A stretch of 64,000 nucleotides of DNA from Clostridium ljungdahlii (GCF_001636845.1 NZ_LITT01000065.1:78325-142324), one strand, 5' to 3'; positions 48,255 through 57,849 are shown, counted from the first letter of the stretch. A program made the numbers and translations. The notes: a model not told the origin generated them from the letters alone.

Positions 48255-48266
48255 GAACATGCGTTC
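48255..48266 (+). promoter_or_regulatory. LexA (DinR) SOS box at recA
   Basis: GAACATGCGTTC is a perfect fit to the Gram-positive LexA operator core GAAC-N4-GTTC. It lies 8 bases after the -10 element, at the predicted start site, so bound LexA would block initiation at recA until DNA damage. Confidence 0.9.
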
Positions 48267-48289
48267 GTATTAGAGAGGAAGTGAACTTC

Positions 48290-49381
48290 TTGGCAAATTT
48301 AAGTAATGAGAAATTACAGGCTATAGAATCAGCTATGGGACAGATAGAAAAACAATTTGGAAAAGGTGCCATAATGAAACTGGGAGAACACAGTGTATTA
48401 AATGTGGATGCCATTTCAACAGGATGCCTTGACTTAGATATAGCATTAGGTATAGGTGGTGTTCCAAGAGGAAGGGTAATAGAAATATTTGGACCTGAAT
48501 CTTCAGGTAAGACTACAGTGGCACTTCATATAATTGCAGAAGCTCAGAAAAATGGAGGTGCTGCAGCTTTTATAGATGCAGAACATGCACTAGATCCTTC
48601 TTATGCTCAAAATTTAGGAGTAGATATAAATAATCTTATTGTATCTCAACCAGATACTGGAGAACAGGCTATGGAGATAACAGAAGCACTTGTAAGATCT
48701 AATGCCATAGATGTTTTGGTAGTGGATTCAGTAGCAGCACTTGTGCCAAAGGCTGAAATAGAGGGAGAAATGGGAGACTCACATGTGGGACTTCAAGCTA
48801 GACTTATGTCTCAAGCTCTTAGAAAACTTACATCTTCTATAAATAAATCAAAGTGTGTAACAGTATTTATAAATCAATTAAGAGAAAAAGTAGGAGTTAT
48901 GTTCGGCAATCCTGAGGTTACGCCTGGTGGAAGAGCTTTAAAGTTTTATTCTTCAGTTAGAATGGATGTAAGAAGAATAGATTCTATAAAGCAAGGAGAT
49001 ACCATAGTAGGTAACAGAACAAGAGTAAAGGTTATTAAAAATAAAGTAGCTCCACCTTTTAAACAGGCAGAGTTTGACATAATGTACAATCAAGGTATTT
49101 CAAGAGAAGGAAATGTGTTGGATGTAGGTGTTAGAGAAGAGCTGGTACAGAAAAGTGGTGCATGGTTTTCCTATAAAGAAACACGGCTTGGACAAGGTAG
49201 GGAAAATGCAAAACAATTTTTGAAAGAAAATAATGATATATTAGTTGAGATAGAAAGCAAGATAAGGGAAAAATATAAATTACCTTCTTTAAAAAAGAAT
49301 TCTCTTGAAGACAAAGATAAAAATAACGTTGGTAGTAAAACTGATTCCAAAAAAGATAATTTAAAAAATTCTGATAAATAG
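48290..49381 (+). CDS. recA: Recombinase A
   Basis: RecA forms filaments on single-stranded DNA for recombination and triggers LexA self-cleavage. Landmarks are the Walker [10 protein letters not shown] (about residues 68-76), [30 protein letters not shown] and a charged lysine-rich C-terminal tail. I chose the TTG at 48290 (363 residues) because the product starts at [10 protein letters not shown], the usual N-terminus, and AGAGGAA lies upstream; the open frame extends further back to 48176, through the promoter. A LexA box controls it. Confidence 0.95.
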   Translation: MANLSNEKLQAIESAMGQIEKQFGKGAIMKLGEHSVLNVDAISTGCLDLDIALGIGGVPRGRVIEIFGPESSGKTTVALHIIAEAQKNGGAAAFIDAEHALDPSYAQNLGVDINNLIVSQPDTGEQAMEITEALVRSNAIDVLVVDSVAALVPKAEIEGEMGDSHVGLQARLMSQALRKLTSSINKSKCVTVFINQLREKVGVMFGNPEVTPGGRALKFYSSVRMDVRRIDSIKQGDTIVGNRTRVKVIKNKVAPPFKQAEFDIMYNQGISREGNVLDVGVREELVQKSGAWFSYKETRLGQGRENAKQFLKENNDILVEIESKIREKYKLPSLKKNSLEDKDKNNVGSKTDSKKDNLKNSDK

Positions 49382-49386
49382 ATTAT

Positions 49387-49411
49387 AAAGGGGAGTAAAT
49401 TACTCCCTTTT
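49387..49411 (+). terminator. Terminator after recA
   Basis: AAAGGGGAGTAA against TTACTCCCTTT with a bulged G, ending in TTTTATA. Confidence 0.75.
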
Positions 49412-49463
49412 ATAATGAAAAATAAGTACCAAATTTTGTTTGAGAGAATAAAATGCATATAAC

Positions 49464-49492
49464 TTGACAATAATTAAAATATAATATAAAAT
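49464..49492 (+). promoter_or_regulatory. Sigma-A promoter of rny
   Basis: TTGACA at 49464-49469, a 17 bp spacer and TAAAAT at 49487-49492. The start near 49499 leaves a leader of about 118 bases with no obvious terminator. Confidence 0.8.
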
Positions 49493-49616
49493 TAAGACAA
49501 ATTCTGGTTTATCATGTATTTAGGAATTACCAATTGAATAAATATGGCACCTTTTCTATGCTTGCATATTTAACTGAATTATAGATTTACATAATAAGAG
49601 CAAAGGAGGTGTTCAT

Positions 49617-51161
49617 GTGAATTCCATAATAATATATGAGGTTATTGCTGGTATACTAATAGCAGCTGCCTTGATAATTCAATTCAATGTGATCAAAAAG
49701 AAAGCAGTTGCTATAAAATCACAGGCTTTAGAAGAGTCTAATAGATTAAAGGAAGAGGCAAAAAAACAAGCCGAAACCCAAAAAAAAGAGGCTATACTAG
49801 AAGCTAAAGAGGAAATTCATAAATTAAGAAATGATTTTGACAAAGAGTCTAGAGATAGAAGAAATGAAAATCAAAGACTTGAAAGAAGGTTAATCCAGAG
49901 AGAAGAGTTATTAGATAAGAAAAGTGATACTCTTGAAAAGAGAGATAGTGGCCTAGATAAAAAACAGCAGGATATAGATAAATTACAGATAAGTGTAGAG
50001 GAATTATATAAGAAACAAAGAGAAAAGCTAGAAAAGTTATCAGGACTAAGTTCTGAAGAGGCTAAGAATATTTTACTAGAACAAGTTAATAAGGAAATAA
50101 AACATGAATCTGCGATGATGATTAAAGAAATTGAAACAAAAGCTAAAGAAGAAGCTGATAAAAAAGCAAGAGAAATTATAACCTGTGCTATCCAGAGATG
50201 TGCTGCTGATCATGTAGCAGAGACTACAGTACATGTTGTACCTTTACCTAATGACGAAATGAAGGGCAGAATAATAGGTAGAGAAGGTAGAAATATAAGG
50301 ACTCTTGAAACATTAACTGGTGTGGATCTTATAATAGACGATACACCTGAGGCTGTAATATTGTCGGGCTTTGATCCTATAAGGAGAGAGGTTGCAAGAA
50401 TAGCACTGGAGAAACTTATAATTGATGGAAGAATACACCCAGCAAGAATCGAAGAAATGGTTCAAAAAGCTGAAAAAGAAGTTGAAAATAATGTTAAAGA
50501 AGAAGGAGAACAGGCCACTTTTGAAACTGGCGTGCACGGCCTTCATATGGAATTAGTAAAATTATTAGGAAGATTGAAGTATAGAACCAGCTATGGTCAA
50601 AATGTTTTAAAACATTCTGTGGAAGTTGCTTATTTAGCTGGACTTATGGCATCAGAAATTGGCATAGATCCAACTATAGCTAAAAGGGCAGGATTGCTTC
50701 ATGATATAGGTAAAGCAGTGGATCATGAAGTTGAAGGTCCTCATGCCGTTATAGGTTCAGAGGTTGCTAAAAAATACAGAGAATCACCAATAATTGTAAA
50801 TGCTATTGCAGCTCATCATGGAGATGTAGAATTTCAATCCTTAGAAGCTGTACTCGTTCAAGCAGCGGATGCTATTTCTGCTGCAAGGCCTGGTGCTAGA
50901 AGAGAAACACTAGAAGCTTATATTAAGCGTCTGGAAAAACTTGAAGAAATAGCAAATACATGTGAAGGTGTAGAAAAGTCATATGCCATTCAAGCGGGAA
51001 GAGAACTTAGAATAATGGTTAAACCAGAAAATATTGACGATGCAGGTGCTATTGAAATGGCAAGGAACATAGTAAAGAAAATTGAAGAAGAGCTAGAGTA
51101 TCCTGGTCAAATTAAAGTAAATGTCATTAGAGAGACTCGTGCAATTGAATATGCAAAATAA
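49617..51161 (+). CDS. rny: Ribonuclease Y
   Basis: RNase Y is the membrane-anchored endonuclease that starts bulk mRNA decay. The 514-residue protein has an N-terminal membrane helix (residues 3-22), a long charged coiled coil (25-200), a KH domain ([21 protein letters not shown]) and an HD domain ([23 protein letters not shown]). It starts with GTG at 49617 after AAAGGAGGTG. A strong terminator follows and overlaps the spoVS promoter. Confidence 0.96.
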   Translation: MNSIIIYEVIAGILIAAALIIQFNVIKKKAVAIKSQALEESNRLKEEAKKQAETQKKEAILEAKEEIHKLRNDFDKESRDRRNENQRLERRLIQREELLDKKSDTLEKRDSGLDKKQQDIDKLQISVEELYKKQREKLEKLSGLSSEEAKNILLEQVNKEIKHESAMMIKEIETKAKEEADKKAREIITCAIQRCAADHVAETTVHVVPLPNDEMKGRIIGREGRNIRTLETLTGVDLIIDDTPEAVILSGFDPIRREVARIALEKLIIDGRIHPARIEEMVQKAEKEVENNVKEEGEQATFETGVHGLHMELVKLLGRLKYRTSYGQNVLKHSVEVAYLAGLMASEIGIDPTIAKRAGLLHDIGKAVDHEVEGPHAVIGSEVAKKYRESPIIVNAIAAHHGDVEFQSLEAVLVQAADAISAARPGARRETLEAYIKRLEKLEEIANTCEGVEKSYAIQAGRELRIMVKPENIDDAGAIEMARNIVKKIEEELEYPGQIKVNVIRETRAIEYAK

Positions 51162-51190
51162 TAAATAGTATTGTTATAACATAGAAAAAT

Positions 51191-51227
51191 ATTCCTTTTA
51201 GGTTTTGTCACCTAAAAGGAATTTTTG
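51191..51227 (+). terminator. Terminator after rny
   Basis: Perfect 12 bp stem ATTCCTTTTAGG / CCTAAAAGGAAT with loop TTTTGTCA and a TTTTT end. Confidence 0.92.
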
Positions 51228-51241
51228 ATTTTTTGTAGAAT
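51215..51241 (+). promoter_or_regulatory. Sigma-H promoter of spoVS
   Basis: AAAGGAATT (51215-51223), an 11-base spacer and GTAGAAT (51235-51241) match the sigma-H consensus RNAGGAWWW-N11/12-RNNGAAT. The -35 box is part of the rny terminator stem. In Bacillus spoVS is a sigma-H gene, which supports the call. Confidence 0.8.
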
Positions 51242-51311
51242 ACTATATATATGTAGTACTAATAATTAAAGTTAATGTAAAGAGTTATTATAATATATAG
51301 GAGGTTTAATT

Positions 51312-51572
51312 ATGGAAGTATTAAAAGTTTCAACAAAATCAAGTCCAAATTCAGTGGCAGGAGCATTAGCAGGAGTTTTAAGGGAAAGGGGAGCAGCAGA
51401 GATACAAGCTATAGGAGCAGGAGCGCTAAATCAAGCTGTTAAAGCTGTAGCTATTGCTAGAGGATTTGTAGCACCTAGTGGAATCGATTTAATATGTATT
51501 CCGGCATTTACGGACATTGAAATAGATGGAGAAGAGAGAACTGCAATTAAATTAATAATACAGCCAAGATAA
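51312..51572 (+). CDS. spoVS: Stage V sporulation protein S
   Basis: SpoVS is a small Alba-fold protein needed for late spore development in Bacillus. The 86-residue product is almost the consensus: EVLKVSTKSSPNSVAGALAG, QAIGAGALNQAVKAVAIARG and CIPAFTDIEIDGEERTAIKL. ATAGGAGG precedes the ATG at 51312. A consensus sigma-H promoter lies upstream and a strong terminator downstream, so it is a single-gene unit. Placement directly after rny is common in spore-formers. Confidence 0.97.
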   Translation: MEVLKVSTKSSPNSVAGALAGVLRERGAAEIQAIGAGALNQAVKAVAIARGFVAPSGIDLICIPAFTDIEIDGEERTAIKLIIQPR

Positions 51573-51593
51573 CAATAAAAATTAATTTTTATC

Positions 51594-51625
51594 AAAGGAC
51601 TTGTGATTTATCCCAAGTCCTTTAT
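51594..51625 (+). terminator. Terminator after spoVS
   Basis: AAAGGACTTG, loop TGATTTATCC, CAAGTCCTTT, then TATTATAT. Confidence 0.85.
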
Positions 51626-51648
51626 TATATTACGATTAAAATGACATA

Positions 51649-51676
51649 TTGACTATAATATAGACTATGTTAAAAT
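51649..51676 (+). promoter_or_regulatory. Sigma-A promoter of the ubiA-like gene cluster
   Basis: TTGACT at 51649-51654, a 16 bp spacer and TAAAAT at 51671-51676. Confidence 0.7.
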
Positions 51677-51729
51677 GTAAAAAGACGCATAATTCAACTT
51701 TAACATATATACAGCTAGGGAGGAAAGTT

Positions 51730-52590
51730 ATGGGAGCAATAATTGAACTAATGAGACCTAAGCAGTGGAGTAAAAATTTTTTTGTTTTCGCTGCAATTAT
51801 TTTTTCAGGAAATTTTTTACACACTAGTGTATTAGAGAATAATATATTAACCTTTATTTTATTTTGTATGACATCTTCTACTATTTATGTATTAAATGAT
51901 ATTGTAGATGTTGAAAAGGACAAGTGTCATCCTGATAAGAAGAATAGACCTATTGCAAGTGGCCGTGTATCTAAAAATAAAGCTATCACCTTAGATATAG
52001 TATTACTTATTTTAGTAATATGCCTTACTTATATATTTCTAAATATAGAAATTTTACTTATTTTTTTGTTGTATATTATAGTGAATATATTCTATTCCTT
52101 TAAACTTAAAAATTTAGTTATAATAGATGTTATGACTATTGCTTTTGGATTTGTATTAAGAGTTGAAAGTGGAAGTATAGCTACAGGGGTTCAGGTTTCA
52201 CCCTGGTTGTTTTTATGTACGATACTTCTAGCACTGTTTTTAGGTTTAAACAAAAGAAAAAGTGAGATTGTAACTTTAAAGGACAAGAGAAGTTCTTCTA
52301 GAAAGATATTAGAGAAATATTCAATTGAGAATATTGATAAAATGTTAACTATAGTGAACCCATCTGTACTTATGGCTTATTGCCTGTATACTTTTAGTTC
52401 CACACAAAGTAGAACTATGATGTTTACCATACCCTTTGTGTTGTATGGCATACTTAGATACGAATATCTAATGGATAAGGAGAACATAGGTGGAAAACCA
52501 GAGGATGTATTTCAAAAAGACATACCTTTTCTTGTGGATATATTAGCATGGATTATAGTTGTTATAGTTATAATATACTTTAAATTATAG
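51730..52590 (+). CDS. UbiA-type polyprenyl-phosphate phosphoribosyltransferase
   Basis: The product resembles decaprenyl-phosphate phosphoribosyltransferase (Rv3806c family), which joins PRPP to a polyprenyl phosphate. It opens with MRPKQWSKNFFVFA, has the first aspartate motif NDIVDVEKDKCHPDKKNRP and ends with about nine membrane helices. The HPxKxxRPIASG segment is typical of this subgroup rather than of quinone-type UbiA enzymes. I chose the ATG at 51730 (286 residues), after GGGAGG; the open frame from 51667 overlaps the promoter. It starts a three-gene membrane cassette with a GT-C transferase and an SMR-like protein. Confidence 0.85.
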   Translation: MGAIIELMRPKQWSKNFFVFAAIIFSGNFLHTSVLENNILTFILFCMTSSTIYVLNDIVDVEKDKCHPDKKNRPIASGRVSKNKAITLDIVLLILVICLTYIFLNIEILLIFLLYIIVNIFYSFKLKNLVIIDVMTIAFGFVLRVESGSIATGVQVSPWLFLCTILLALFLGLNKRKSEIVTLKDKRSSSRKILEKYSIENIDKMLTIVNPSVLMAYCLYTFSSTQSRTMMFTIPFVLYGILRYEYLMDKENIGGKPEDVFQKDIPFLVDILAWIIVVIVIIYFKL

Positions 52591-52608
52591 AAGGGAAACC
52601 AGTTTTAA

Positions 52609-53910
52609 ATGAAATCTAATGTTTTTGAATACAATTACTACCAATCAAAAAATGATACATACAATAATAACAATGGGTATTATTGTATTATGATGGCTTT
52701 AGGTATGGTCCTATCCATATTGTGGGTGATTTTTGTGAATGCTAAGCCATTTTCAGATTTTGATTACTATTATAATTTGGCAAAGGAAATATCAAGAGGT
52801 CTTCCTTGGGGAGATACATATACTTCTGTAGGATATCCTATAGTTTTAGGAGGAATATTTAAACTATTTGGAACTAGTGTATTAACGGCTAAAATATTTA
52901 ATTTGTGTATTACTTTTATAAATTACTTGTGTTTTAAGTTTATCTTATCTAAGGTGAACTTAAAAGAGATAGATAGGAAAATAATATTTGGATTATTTGT
53001 ATTGTTCCCTAATAACATACTTTTTAACAGTATTTTAGGTACAGAACTTATTTTTACAAGTATAATGCTTGCGGTCACTTGTCTTTATTTTAGCGATTTG
53101 AGACTTAAGTATTTTTTTATAGGAATACTTACAGGACTTAATACAATAGTGAAGCCTTTTTTTATAGTATTTTTCTTTGCTATATTTTTAGTAGATGTAA
53201 TAAAGCATAAAAAGTTGATTCGGGCTTTGAAAAATTCTCTTATTGTTCTTATAATGAGTATAATTGTTATTTCTCCTTGGATATATAGAAACACAAAATT
53301 AATGGGACAACGTACTTTTGTATCTAATAATGGTGGAATAGTACTTTATATAAATAATAACTCACAAAATCATTTGGGAAGATGGATGCCTGCAGCAGAT
53401 GTGGAAGATTCTATTGTAAATAAACCTGAATATAAAAAGGCAAATAGAACAGAGCAAAATAAGATGTTGAGTGATGCTGCAAAAAAATGGATAAAAAGCC
53501 ATCCTGTTGATTTTATAAAATTGGGATTTAAAAGATTGCTTAATACATATTTTTGGAGTGATGATGTAACGTATAGTACTTACGGTAGTGGGGTTAATAA
53601 GAGCTATATTCACACTTTGTTTGTAATTGATAATATTGTAAGGTTAATTGTGTTTTTATCCACTATTATATATGTTTTGTTATATTCATTAAGGACACTT
53701 TATAGTATATTTAAAGGCAGAAGTGATGAATTAGATAAATTTAAACTTTATTTAATAATGTTATTTTTTATGTTTACCTCTGTTTATTTTGTAACAGAAG
53801 GGCAAGGGAGATATTCTTTCCCAGAAATATTTATAGCTGTTTATTGCTGTTATTTTTCTTTAAAATATTTATTGCATTTATTATTGAAAGTTAAGGGGAT
53901 AAGGGCATGA
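52609..53910 (+). CDS. Membrane glycosyltransferase of the GT-C superfamily
   Basis: A 433-residue protein with about ten membrane helices. The first outside loop has DFDYYYNLAKEISRGLPWGD, a D-F-x-x-Y pattern of lipid-linked sugar transferases, and a soluble segment follows around residues 235-310. GT-C enzymes transfer a sugar from a polyprenyl phosphate outside the membrane. GAAGGGAAA precedes the ATG at 52609. It lies 18 bases after the UbiA-type gene and overlaps the next gene by four bases, so all three are probably one operon. The acceptor is unknown. Confidence 0.8.
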   Translation: MKSNVFEYNYYQSKNDTYNNNNGYYCIMMALGMVLSILWVIFVNAKPFSDFDYYYNLAKEISRGLPWGDTYTSVGYPIVLGGIFKLFGTSVLTAKIFNLCITFINYLCFKFILSKVNLKEIDRKIIFGLFVLFPNNILFNSILGTELIFTSIMLAVTCLYFSDLRLKYFFIGILTGLNTIVKPFFIVFFFAIFLVDVIKHKKLIRALKNSLIVLIMSIIVISPWIYRNTKLMGQRTFVSNNGGIVLYINNNSQNHLGRWMPAADVEDSIVNKPEYKKANRTEQNKMLSDAAKKWIKSHPVDFIKLGFKRLLNTYFWSDDVTYSTYGSGVNKSYIHTLFVIDNIVRLIVFLSTIIYVLLYSLRTLYSIFKGRSDELDKFKLYLIMLFFMFTSVYFVTEGQGRYSFPEIFIAVYCCYFSLKYLLHLLLKVKGIRA

Positions 53911-54263
53911 TTGTATTGATATTAATATCGGTTTTTTTGGGAGCCATTGGACAGGTACTTGTAAAGTATGGGGCAGTAAATCTTAATTTAAACTTTACTA
54001 TAAAATATTTAATCCCAAGTATTTTAAGCATATTAAAAAACTTGCCCGTTATGCTAGGAATTGTATCCTATGGATTAAGTTTTTTACTATGGATAAAGGT
54101 TCTGAGTAGGGTAGAATTAAGTTACGCTTATCCTATGGTTAGTTTAGGATATATAATAACTATGGTGTTTTCTTATTTTATGTTTAAGGAAAACGTATCT
54201 TTTATAAGAATATTAGGAGTAGCTTTTATAATGCTTGGGGTGATACTTGTTTCAAGAAGTTAG
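53907..54263 (+). CDS. SMR/EamA-type small membrane protein, possible lipid-linked sugar flippase
   Basis: The 118-residue product has four hydrophobic helices and the small-multidrug-resistance pattern GAIGQVLVKYGAVNLN at the N-terminus and ELSYAYPMVSLGYIITM in the middle. Short proteins of this type (ArnE/ArnF-like) flip polyprenyl-linked sugars. The start overlaps the stop of the glycosyltransferase (ATGA), indicating coupled translation and a shared role. Flippase activity is inferred from context; it might equally export small cations. Confidence 0.75.
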   Translation: MIVLILISVFLGAIGQVLVKYGAVNLNLNFTIKYLIPSILSILKNLPVMLGIVSYGLSFLLWIKVLSRVELSYAYPMVSLGYIITMVFSYFMFKENVSFIRILGVAFIMLGVILVSRS

Positions 54264-54334
54264 AATAAAAAACTCTGACTTATCTTATTATAAATAAAGA
54301 ATGTTGTAAATTAAATTGTAATGGAGGAATGAAA

Positions 54335-55528
54335 ATGATATTGTCAAAAAAAGCTGAAAAAATTCAACCGTCTATAACTTTAGCTATAACAGCTGAAGCT
54401 AAAAGAATGAAATCAGAGGGAATTGATGTAATAGGTTTTGGAGCAGGAGAACCTGATTTTAATACACCAGAAAATATTCAGGAAGCTGCAATAGAGTCTA
54501 TGAAAAAAGGGTGCACAAAATATACTCCAGCATCTGGTATTTCAGAGCTGAAAGAGGCTATTGTTAAAAAATTTAAAAAAGATAATGAACTGAGCTATAA
54601 TACAAATCAGATTATAATATCTACAGGGGCAAAACAGTGTCTTTCAAATACATTTTTAGCTACATTGAACCCTGGAGATGAGGTTATAATACCTACACCA
54701 TATTGGGTAAGCTATCCCGAACTAGTTAAACTCTCAGATGGTGTGCCTGTATTTGCAGATACAAAAGAAGAAGATGGATTTAAGTATACTTTAGAAACTT
54801 TAGAAAAAGCGTATACTAAAAATACTAAAATGATTTTATTAAATAGTCCTAATAATCCAACGGGAACTATTTATTCAAAAGAAGAACTTGAAATAATAGC
54901 TAATTTTGCAAAGGAAAAGGATTTGTTCATTTTATCTGATGAAATATATGAAAAATTAATATATGGTACTAATGGACATATAAGCATAGCAAGTTTGTCA
55001 GAAGATGCTTACAACAGAACAATAGTTATAAATGGAGTTTCAAAAACATATGCCATGACAGGGTGGAGAATAGGCTATGCTGCAGCAAATAAGAATATAA
55101 TTAAGGTAATGTCTAATGTACAGAGCCATACTACTGGAAACCCTAATTCTATAGCACAATATGCAGCTGTGGCTGCTTTAAATGGAAAAGATACTCAGAT
55201 TAAAAGTATGGTAAGTGAGTTTAAAAATAGAAGAGATTGTATGGTAAGTAAAATAGATAAAATGAAAAATGTTTCTTGCTTGAATCCAGAAGGAGCTTTT
55301 TATGTAATGTTAAACATATCAAATCTTCTTGGTAAAACTATAGATGGTGTAGTAATAAATAATTCTTTAGAATTTTCACAGAAATTATTGGAGAAAGAAA
55401 AAGTAGCAGTAATTCCGGGTCTGGGTTTTGGACTAGATGGATACATAAGATTATCCTATGCTACATCCATGGAAAATATACAAAATGGAATGGATAGGAT
55501 AGATAAGTTTATATCTCAATTAAAATAG
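54335..55528 (+). CDS. PLP-dependent aspartate/aromatic-type aminotransferase
   Basis: A class I aminotransferase of 397 residues. The cofactor lysine is Lys237 in NGVSKTYAMTGWRIGYA; other landmarks are GAGEPDFNTPENI, KYTPASGISELKEAI, LNSPNNPTGTIYSKEE, SDEIYEKLIY and the C-terminal arginine in YIRLSYATS. This is the Bacillus AspB type, so aspartate is the likely substrate, though aromatic amino acids are possible. I chose the ATG at 54335, 7 bases after GGAGG; the ATG at 54329 is too close. Confidence 0.88.
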   Translation: MILSKKAEKIQPSITLAITAEAKRMKSEGIDVIGFGAGEPDFNTPENIQEAAIESMKKGCTKYTPASGISELKEAIVKKFKKDNELSYNTNQIIISTGAKQCLSNTFLATLNPGDEVIIPTPYWVSYPELVKLSDGVPVFADTKEEDGFKYTLETLEKAYTKNTKMILLNSPNNPTGTIYSKEELEIIANFAKEKDLFILSDEIYEKLIYGTNGHISIASLSEDAYNRTIVINGVSKTYAMTGWRIGYAAANKNIIKVMSNVQSHTTGNPNSIAQYAAVAALNGKDTQIKSMVSEFKNRRDCMVSKIDKMKNVSCLNPEGAFYVMLNISNLLGKTIDGVVINNSLEFSQKLLEKEKVAVIPGLGFGLDGYIRLSYATSMENIQNGMDRIDKFISQLK

Positions 55529-55565
55529 CATATGGCAGTTTTTGTCATAGAACAAAAAAATTGTA

Positions 55566-55593
55566 TTGAAACGTAAACAAACAATGGTATAAT
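55566..55593 (+). promoter_or_regulatory. Sigma-A promoter of the HPr gene
   Basis: TTGAAA at 55566-55571, a 16 bp spacer and perfect TATAAT at 55588-55593. Confidence 0.8.
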
Positions 55594-55652
55594 AAGTAGG
55601 GAAAGATTTGTCACATTGTGGTATATAATATTAAAGCATAGAGGTGAATTAA

Positions 55653-55913
55653 ATGATTTCTAAAGAAGTTATAGTTAAAAGTTCCACAGGATTACATGCA
55701 AGACCTGCAACTCTATTAGTAAAAAAAGCTTCTTCATTTAAATCAGATTTATCCATAGAATTTGATGGAAAAAAAGCTAACATAAAGAGTTTAATTGGAG
55801 TTCTTTCATTAGGAGTAACAAAAGATTCTAAAGTTAAAATTACTGCATCAGGTAATGATGAATCACTAGCAGTAGAAGAGATTATTAAATTAATAAACTC
55901 ACTAGAAGAGTAA
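55653..55913 (+). CDS. HPr-type phosphocarrier protein
   Basis: HPr passes phosphate from enzyme I to sugar-specific enzymes IIA of the PTS, and its Ser46 form signals catabolite repression in Gram-positives. The 86-residue product has both sites: His15 in STGLHARPATLL and Ser46 in NIKSLIGVLSLGV. It is not next to ptsI here, so it could be HPr or a Crh/NPr-like paralogue, but His15 is present, unlike Crh. AGAGGTG precedes the ATG at 55653. Confidence 0.88.
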   Translation: MISKEVIVKSSTGLHARPATLLVKKASSFKSDLSIEFDGKKANIKSLIGVLSLGVTKDSKVKITASGNDESLAVEEIIKLINSLEE

Positions 55914-55916
55914 GAT

Positions 55917-55960
55917 AATAAATATAAGACCTATATAAAAGTATAGGTCTTATATTTATT
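55917..55960. terminator. Bidirectional terminator between HPr and DUF378
   Basis: Perfect 19 bp stem (left arm 55917-55935, right arm 55942-55960), loop TAAAAG. The DUF378 stop codon lies inside the right arm. Confidence 0.88.
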
Positions 55961-56171
55961 TATAGCTTTTTTTGGCTTTAAAAAATAGTATAATCATATC
56001 TATTCCTGCAGTTCCTATAAGTATATATAGTATTCTTCCAATTAAATTAACAGGGTCACCAAATAAAATCTCCACTATGTTAAAATCTAATAAACCTATG
56101 AGTCCCCAGTTTATGGCCCCGATAACTACTAAAATTAAAGAAACTTTATCTATGATACTAAGTTTATACAT
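55956..56171 (-). CDS. DUF378 family membrane protein
   Basis: A 71-residue protein with two membrane helices and the DUF378 core VIGAINWGLIGLLDFNIVE, followed by a second helix (ILYILIGTAGIDMIILFF) and a basic tail. Function is unknown for the family. The ATG at 56171 has no ribosome binding site; a good one (AGAGGTG, plus-strand 56217-56223) lies 45 bases upstream, near a TTG at 56209 that opens a 19-codon frame overlapping the gene start. A GGGTAAATTTACCC palindrome lies between. Confidence 0.8.
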   Translation of the reverse strand: MYKLSIIDKVSLILVVIGAINWGLIGLLDFNIVEILFGDPVNLIGRILYILIGTAGIDMIILFFKAKKSYK

Positions 56172-56360
56172 ATTTTGTTTACTAGGTGGGTAAATTTACC
56201 CAAGCCCAATAAAGTTCACCTCTTTCTTTTTTATTAGTTCTTAATTAAAGTATATTAACTATATAATAAAATAGAACAGTTTGTACACTTTATTTATTGG
56301 ACAAAATTTGTTCGATCTATTATTTTAGTGAATATAAACGTGTAATATAGCAAAAATATA

Positions 56361-56369
56361 TGTTATAAT
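56361..56369 (+). promoter_or_regulatory. Extended -10 promoter of purB
   Basis: TGT-TATAAT (TATAAT at 56364-56369) without a clear -35 box, about 50 bases before the purB start. Further upstream the perfect palindrome ACAAAATTTGT (56300-56310 region) might bind a regulator; none was identified. Confidence 0.5.
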
Positions 56370-56418
56370 ATGAATAATAAAAAGAATTATATTACATACG
56401 TACGGAGGTATTTTTAAA

Positions 56419-57849
56419 ATGAGAGACACATATACAACTCCTTTAAACACAAGATATGCATCTAAAGAGATGAGCTATATATTTTCTGATGAAAAGAAAT
56501 TTAAAACTTGGAGAAAACTTTGGGTAGCTCTTGCAGAGTGTGAAAAGGAGCTTGGACTTAATATAACTTCTGAGCAAATAGATGAGCTGAAAGCTAATAT
56601 GGAAAATATAAATTATGAAGATGCAAAAAAAAGAGAAAAGGAAGTAAGACATGATGTAATGAGCCATGTATATGCTTATGGACTACAATGCCCGAAAGCT
56701 AAGGGAATAATACATTTAGGTGCAACTAGCTGTTATGTGGGGGATAATACCGACCTTATAATTATGAGAGAAGCCCTTCATATAATAAAGAGAAAAGTTA
56801 TAAATGTAATAAGCTATCTTACTAAGTTTGCTTTAAAATATAAAGATATGCCAACTTTGGGGTTTACTCATCTTCAACCTGCACAGCTTACTACAGTAGG
56901 AAAAAGGGCAACTTTATGGCTTCAAGACCTTTATTTAGATATTGAAAATATAGAATTTGTCATACAAAATATGAGATTTAGAGGTGTAAAGGGAACTACT
57001 GGAACTCAAGCTAGCTTTATGGAACTTTTTAATGGAGATGAAGAAAAAGTAAAAAGATTAGATACAATGGTAACTAAGAAAATGGGATTTGAAAAGGAGT
57101 TTATGGTTACAGGACAGACTTATACTAGAAAACTTGATTCCATAATATTAAATACCCTATCAGAAATTGCCCAAAGTGCATATAAGTTCAGCAATGATTT
57201 AAGAATATTGCAGAATATGAAAGAGATGGAGGAGCCTTTTGAAAAAAATCAAATAGGATCTTCTGCTATGGCATACAAGCGAAATCCTATGAGATGTGAG
57301 AGAATAGGTTCTCTTGCAAGGTATATAATAGTAACAGCTTTAAATCCTGCTATAACGGCTTCAACCCAATGGTTTGAAAGAACCCTTGATGATTCAGCAA
57401 ATAAGAGAATATCTATACCAGAAGCCTTTCTAGCTCTTGATGGAGTGCTAAACTTATATATGAATGTATCAGAAAATATGGTAGTTTATCCCAAGGTAAT
57501 TGAATCTCATGTGGCTTCTGAACTTCCTTTTATGGCTACAGAAAACATAATAATGGAAGCTGTTAAAAAAGGTGGAGACAGACAGGAACTTCATGAGAGA
57601 ATCAGGGTTCATTCTATGGAAGCAGCTAAAATGGTAAAAGTTGAAGGAAAGAAGAACGACTTATTGGAAAGAATAATAGGAGATTCTTTCTTTAAGATGA
57701 GTGAAGAAGAGATACTTTCACTAGTGGATTCTAAGAAGTTTATAGGTAGGGCACCTGGCCAGGTAGTTGACTTTATCCAGCAGCAAATAAAACCTCTTCT
57801 TGATAAAAGCAAGGATATTTTAGGAGAAGAAGCTGAAATAGATGTTTAG
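56419..57849 (+). CDS. purB: Adenylosuccinate lyase
   Basis: PurB removes fumarate from SAICAR and adenylosuccinate in purine synthesis. The 476-residue tetrameric enzyme has [17 protein letters not shown] at the start, [30 protein letters not shown], and the family signature [15 protein letters not shown] (residues about 286-300). It resembles the longer animal and clostridial type rather than the 430-residue Bacillus type. TACGGAGG precedes the ATG at 56419. No other pur gene is nearby. Confidence 0.93.
   Translation: MRDTYTTPLNTRYASKEMSYIFSDEKKFKTWRKLWVALAECEKELGLNITSEQIDELKANMENINYEDAKKREKEVRHDVMSHVYAYGLQCPKAKGIIHLGATSCYVGDNTDLIIMREALHIIKRKVINVISYLTKFALKYKDMPTLGFTHLQPAQLTTVGKRATLWLQDLYLDIENIEFVIQNMRFRGVKGTTGTQASFMELFNGDEEKVKRLDTMVTKKMGFEKEFMVTGQTYTRKLDSIILNTLSEIAQSAYKFSNDLRILQNMKEMEEPFEKNQIGSSAMAYKRNPMRCERIGSLARYIIVTALNPAITASTQWFERTLDDSANKRISIPEAFLALDGVLNLYMNVSENMVVYPKVIESHVASELPFMATENIIMEAVKKGGDRQELHERIRVHSMEAAKMVKVEGKKNDLLERIIGDSFFKMSEEEILSLVDSKKFIGRAPGQVVDFIQQQIKPLLDKSKDILGEEAEIDV

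Noticed and set aside
56300..56310. ACAAAATTTGT palindrome as a purine-regulator operator before purB
   Set aside because: Short AT-rich palindromes are frequent here and it does not match a known PurR or G-box motif.
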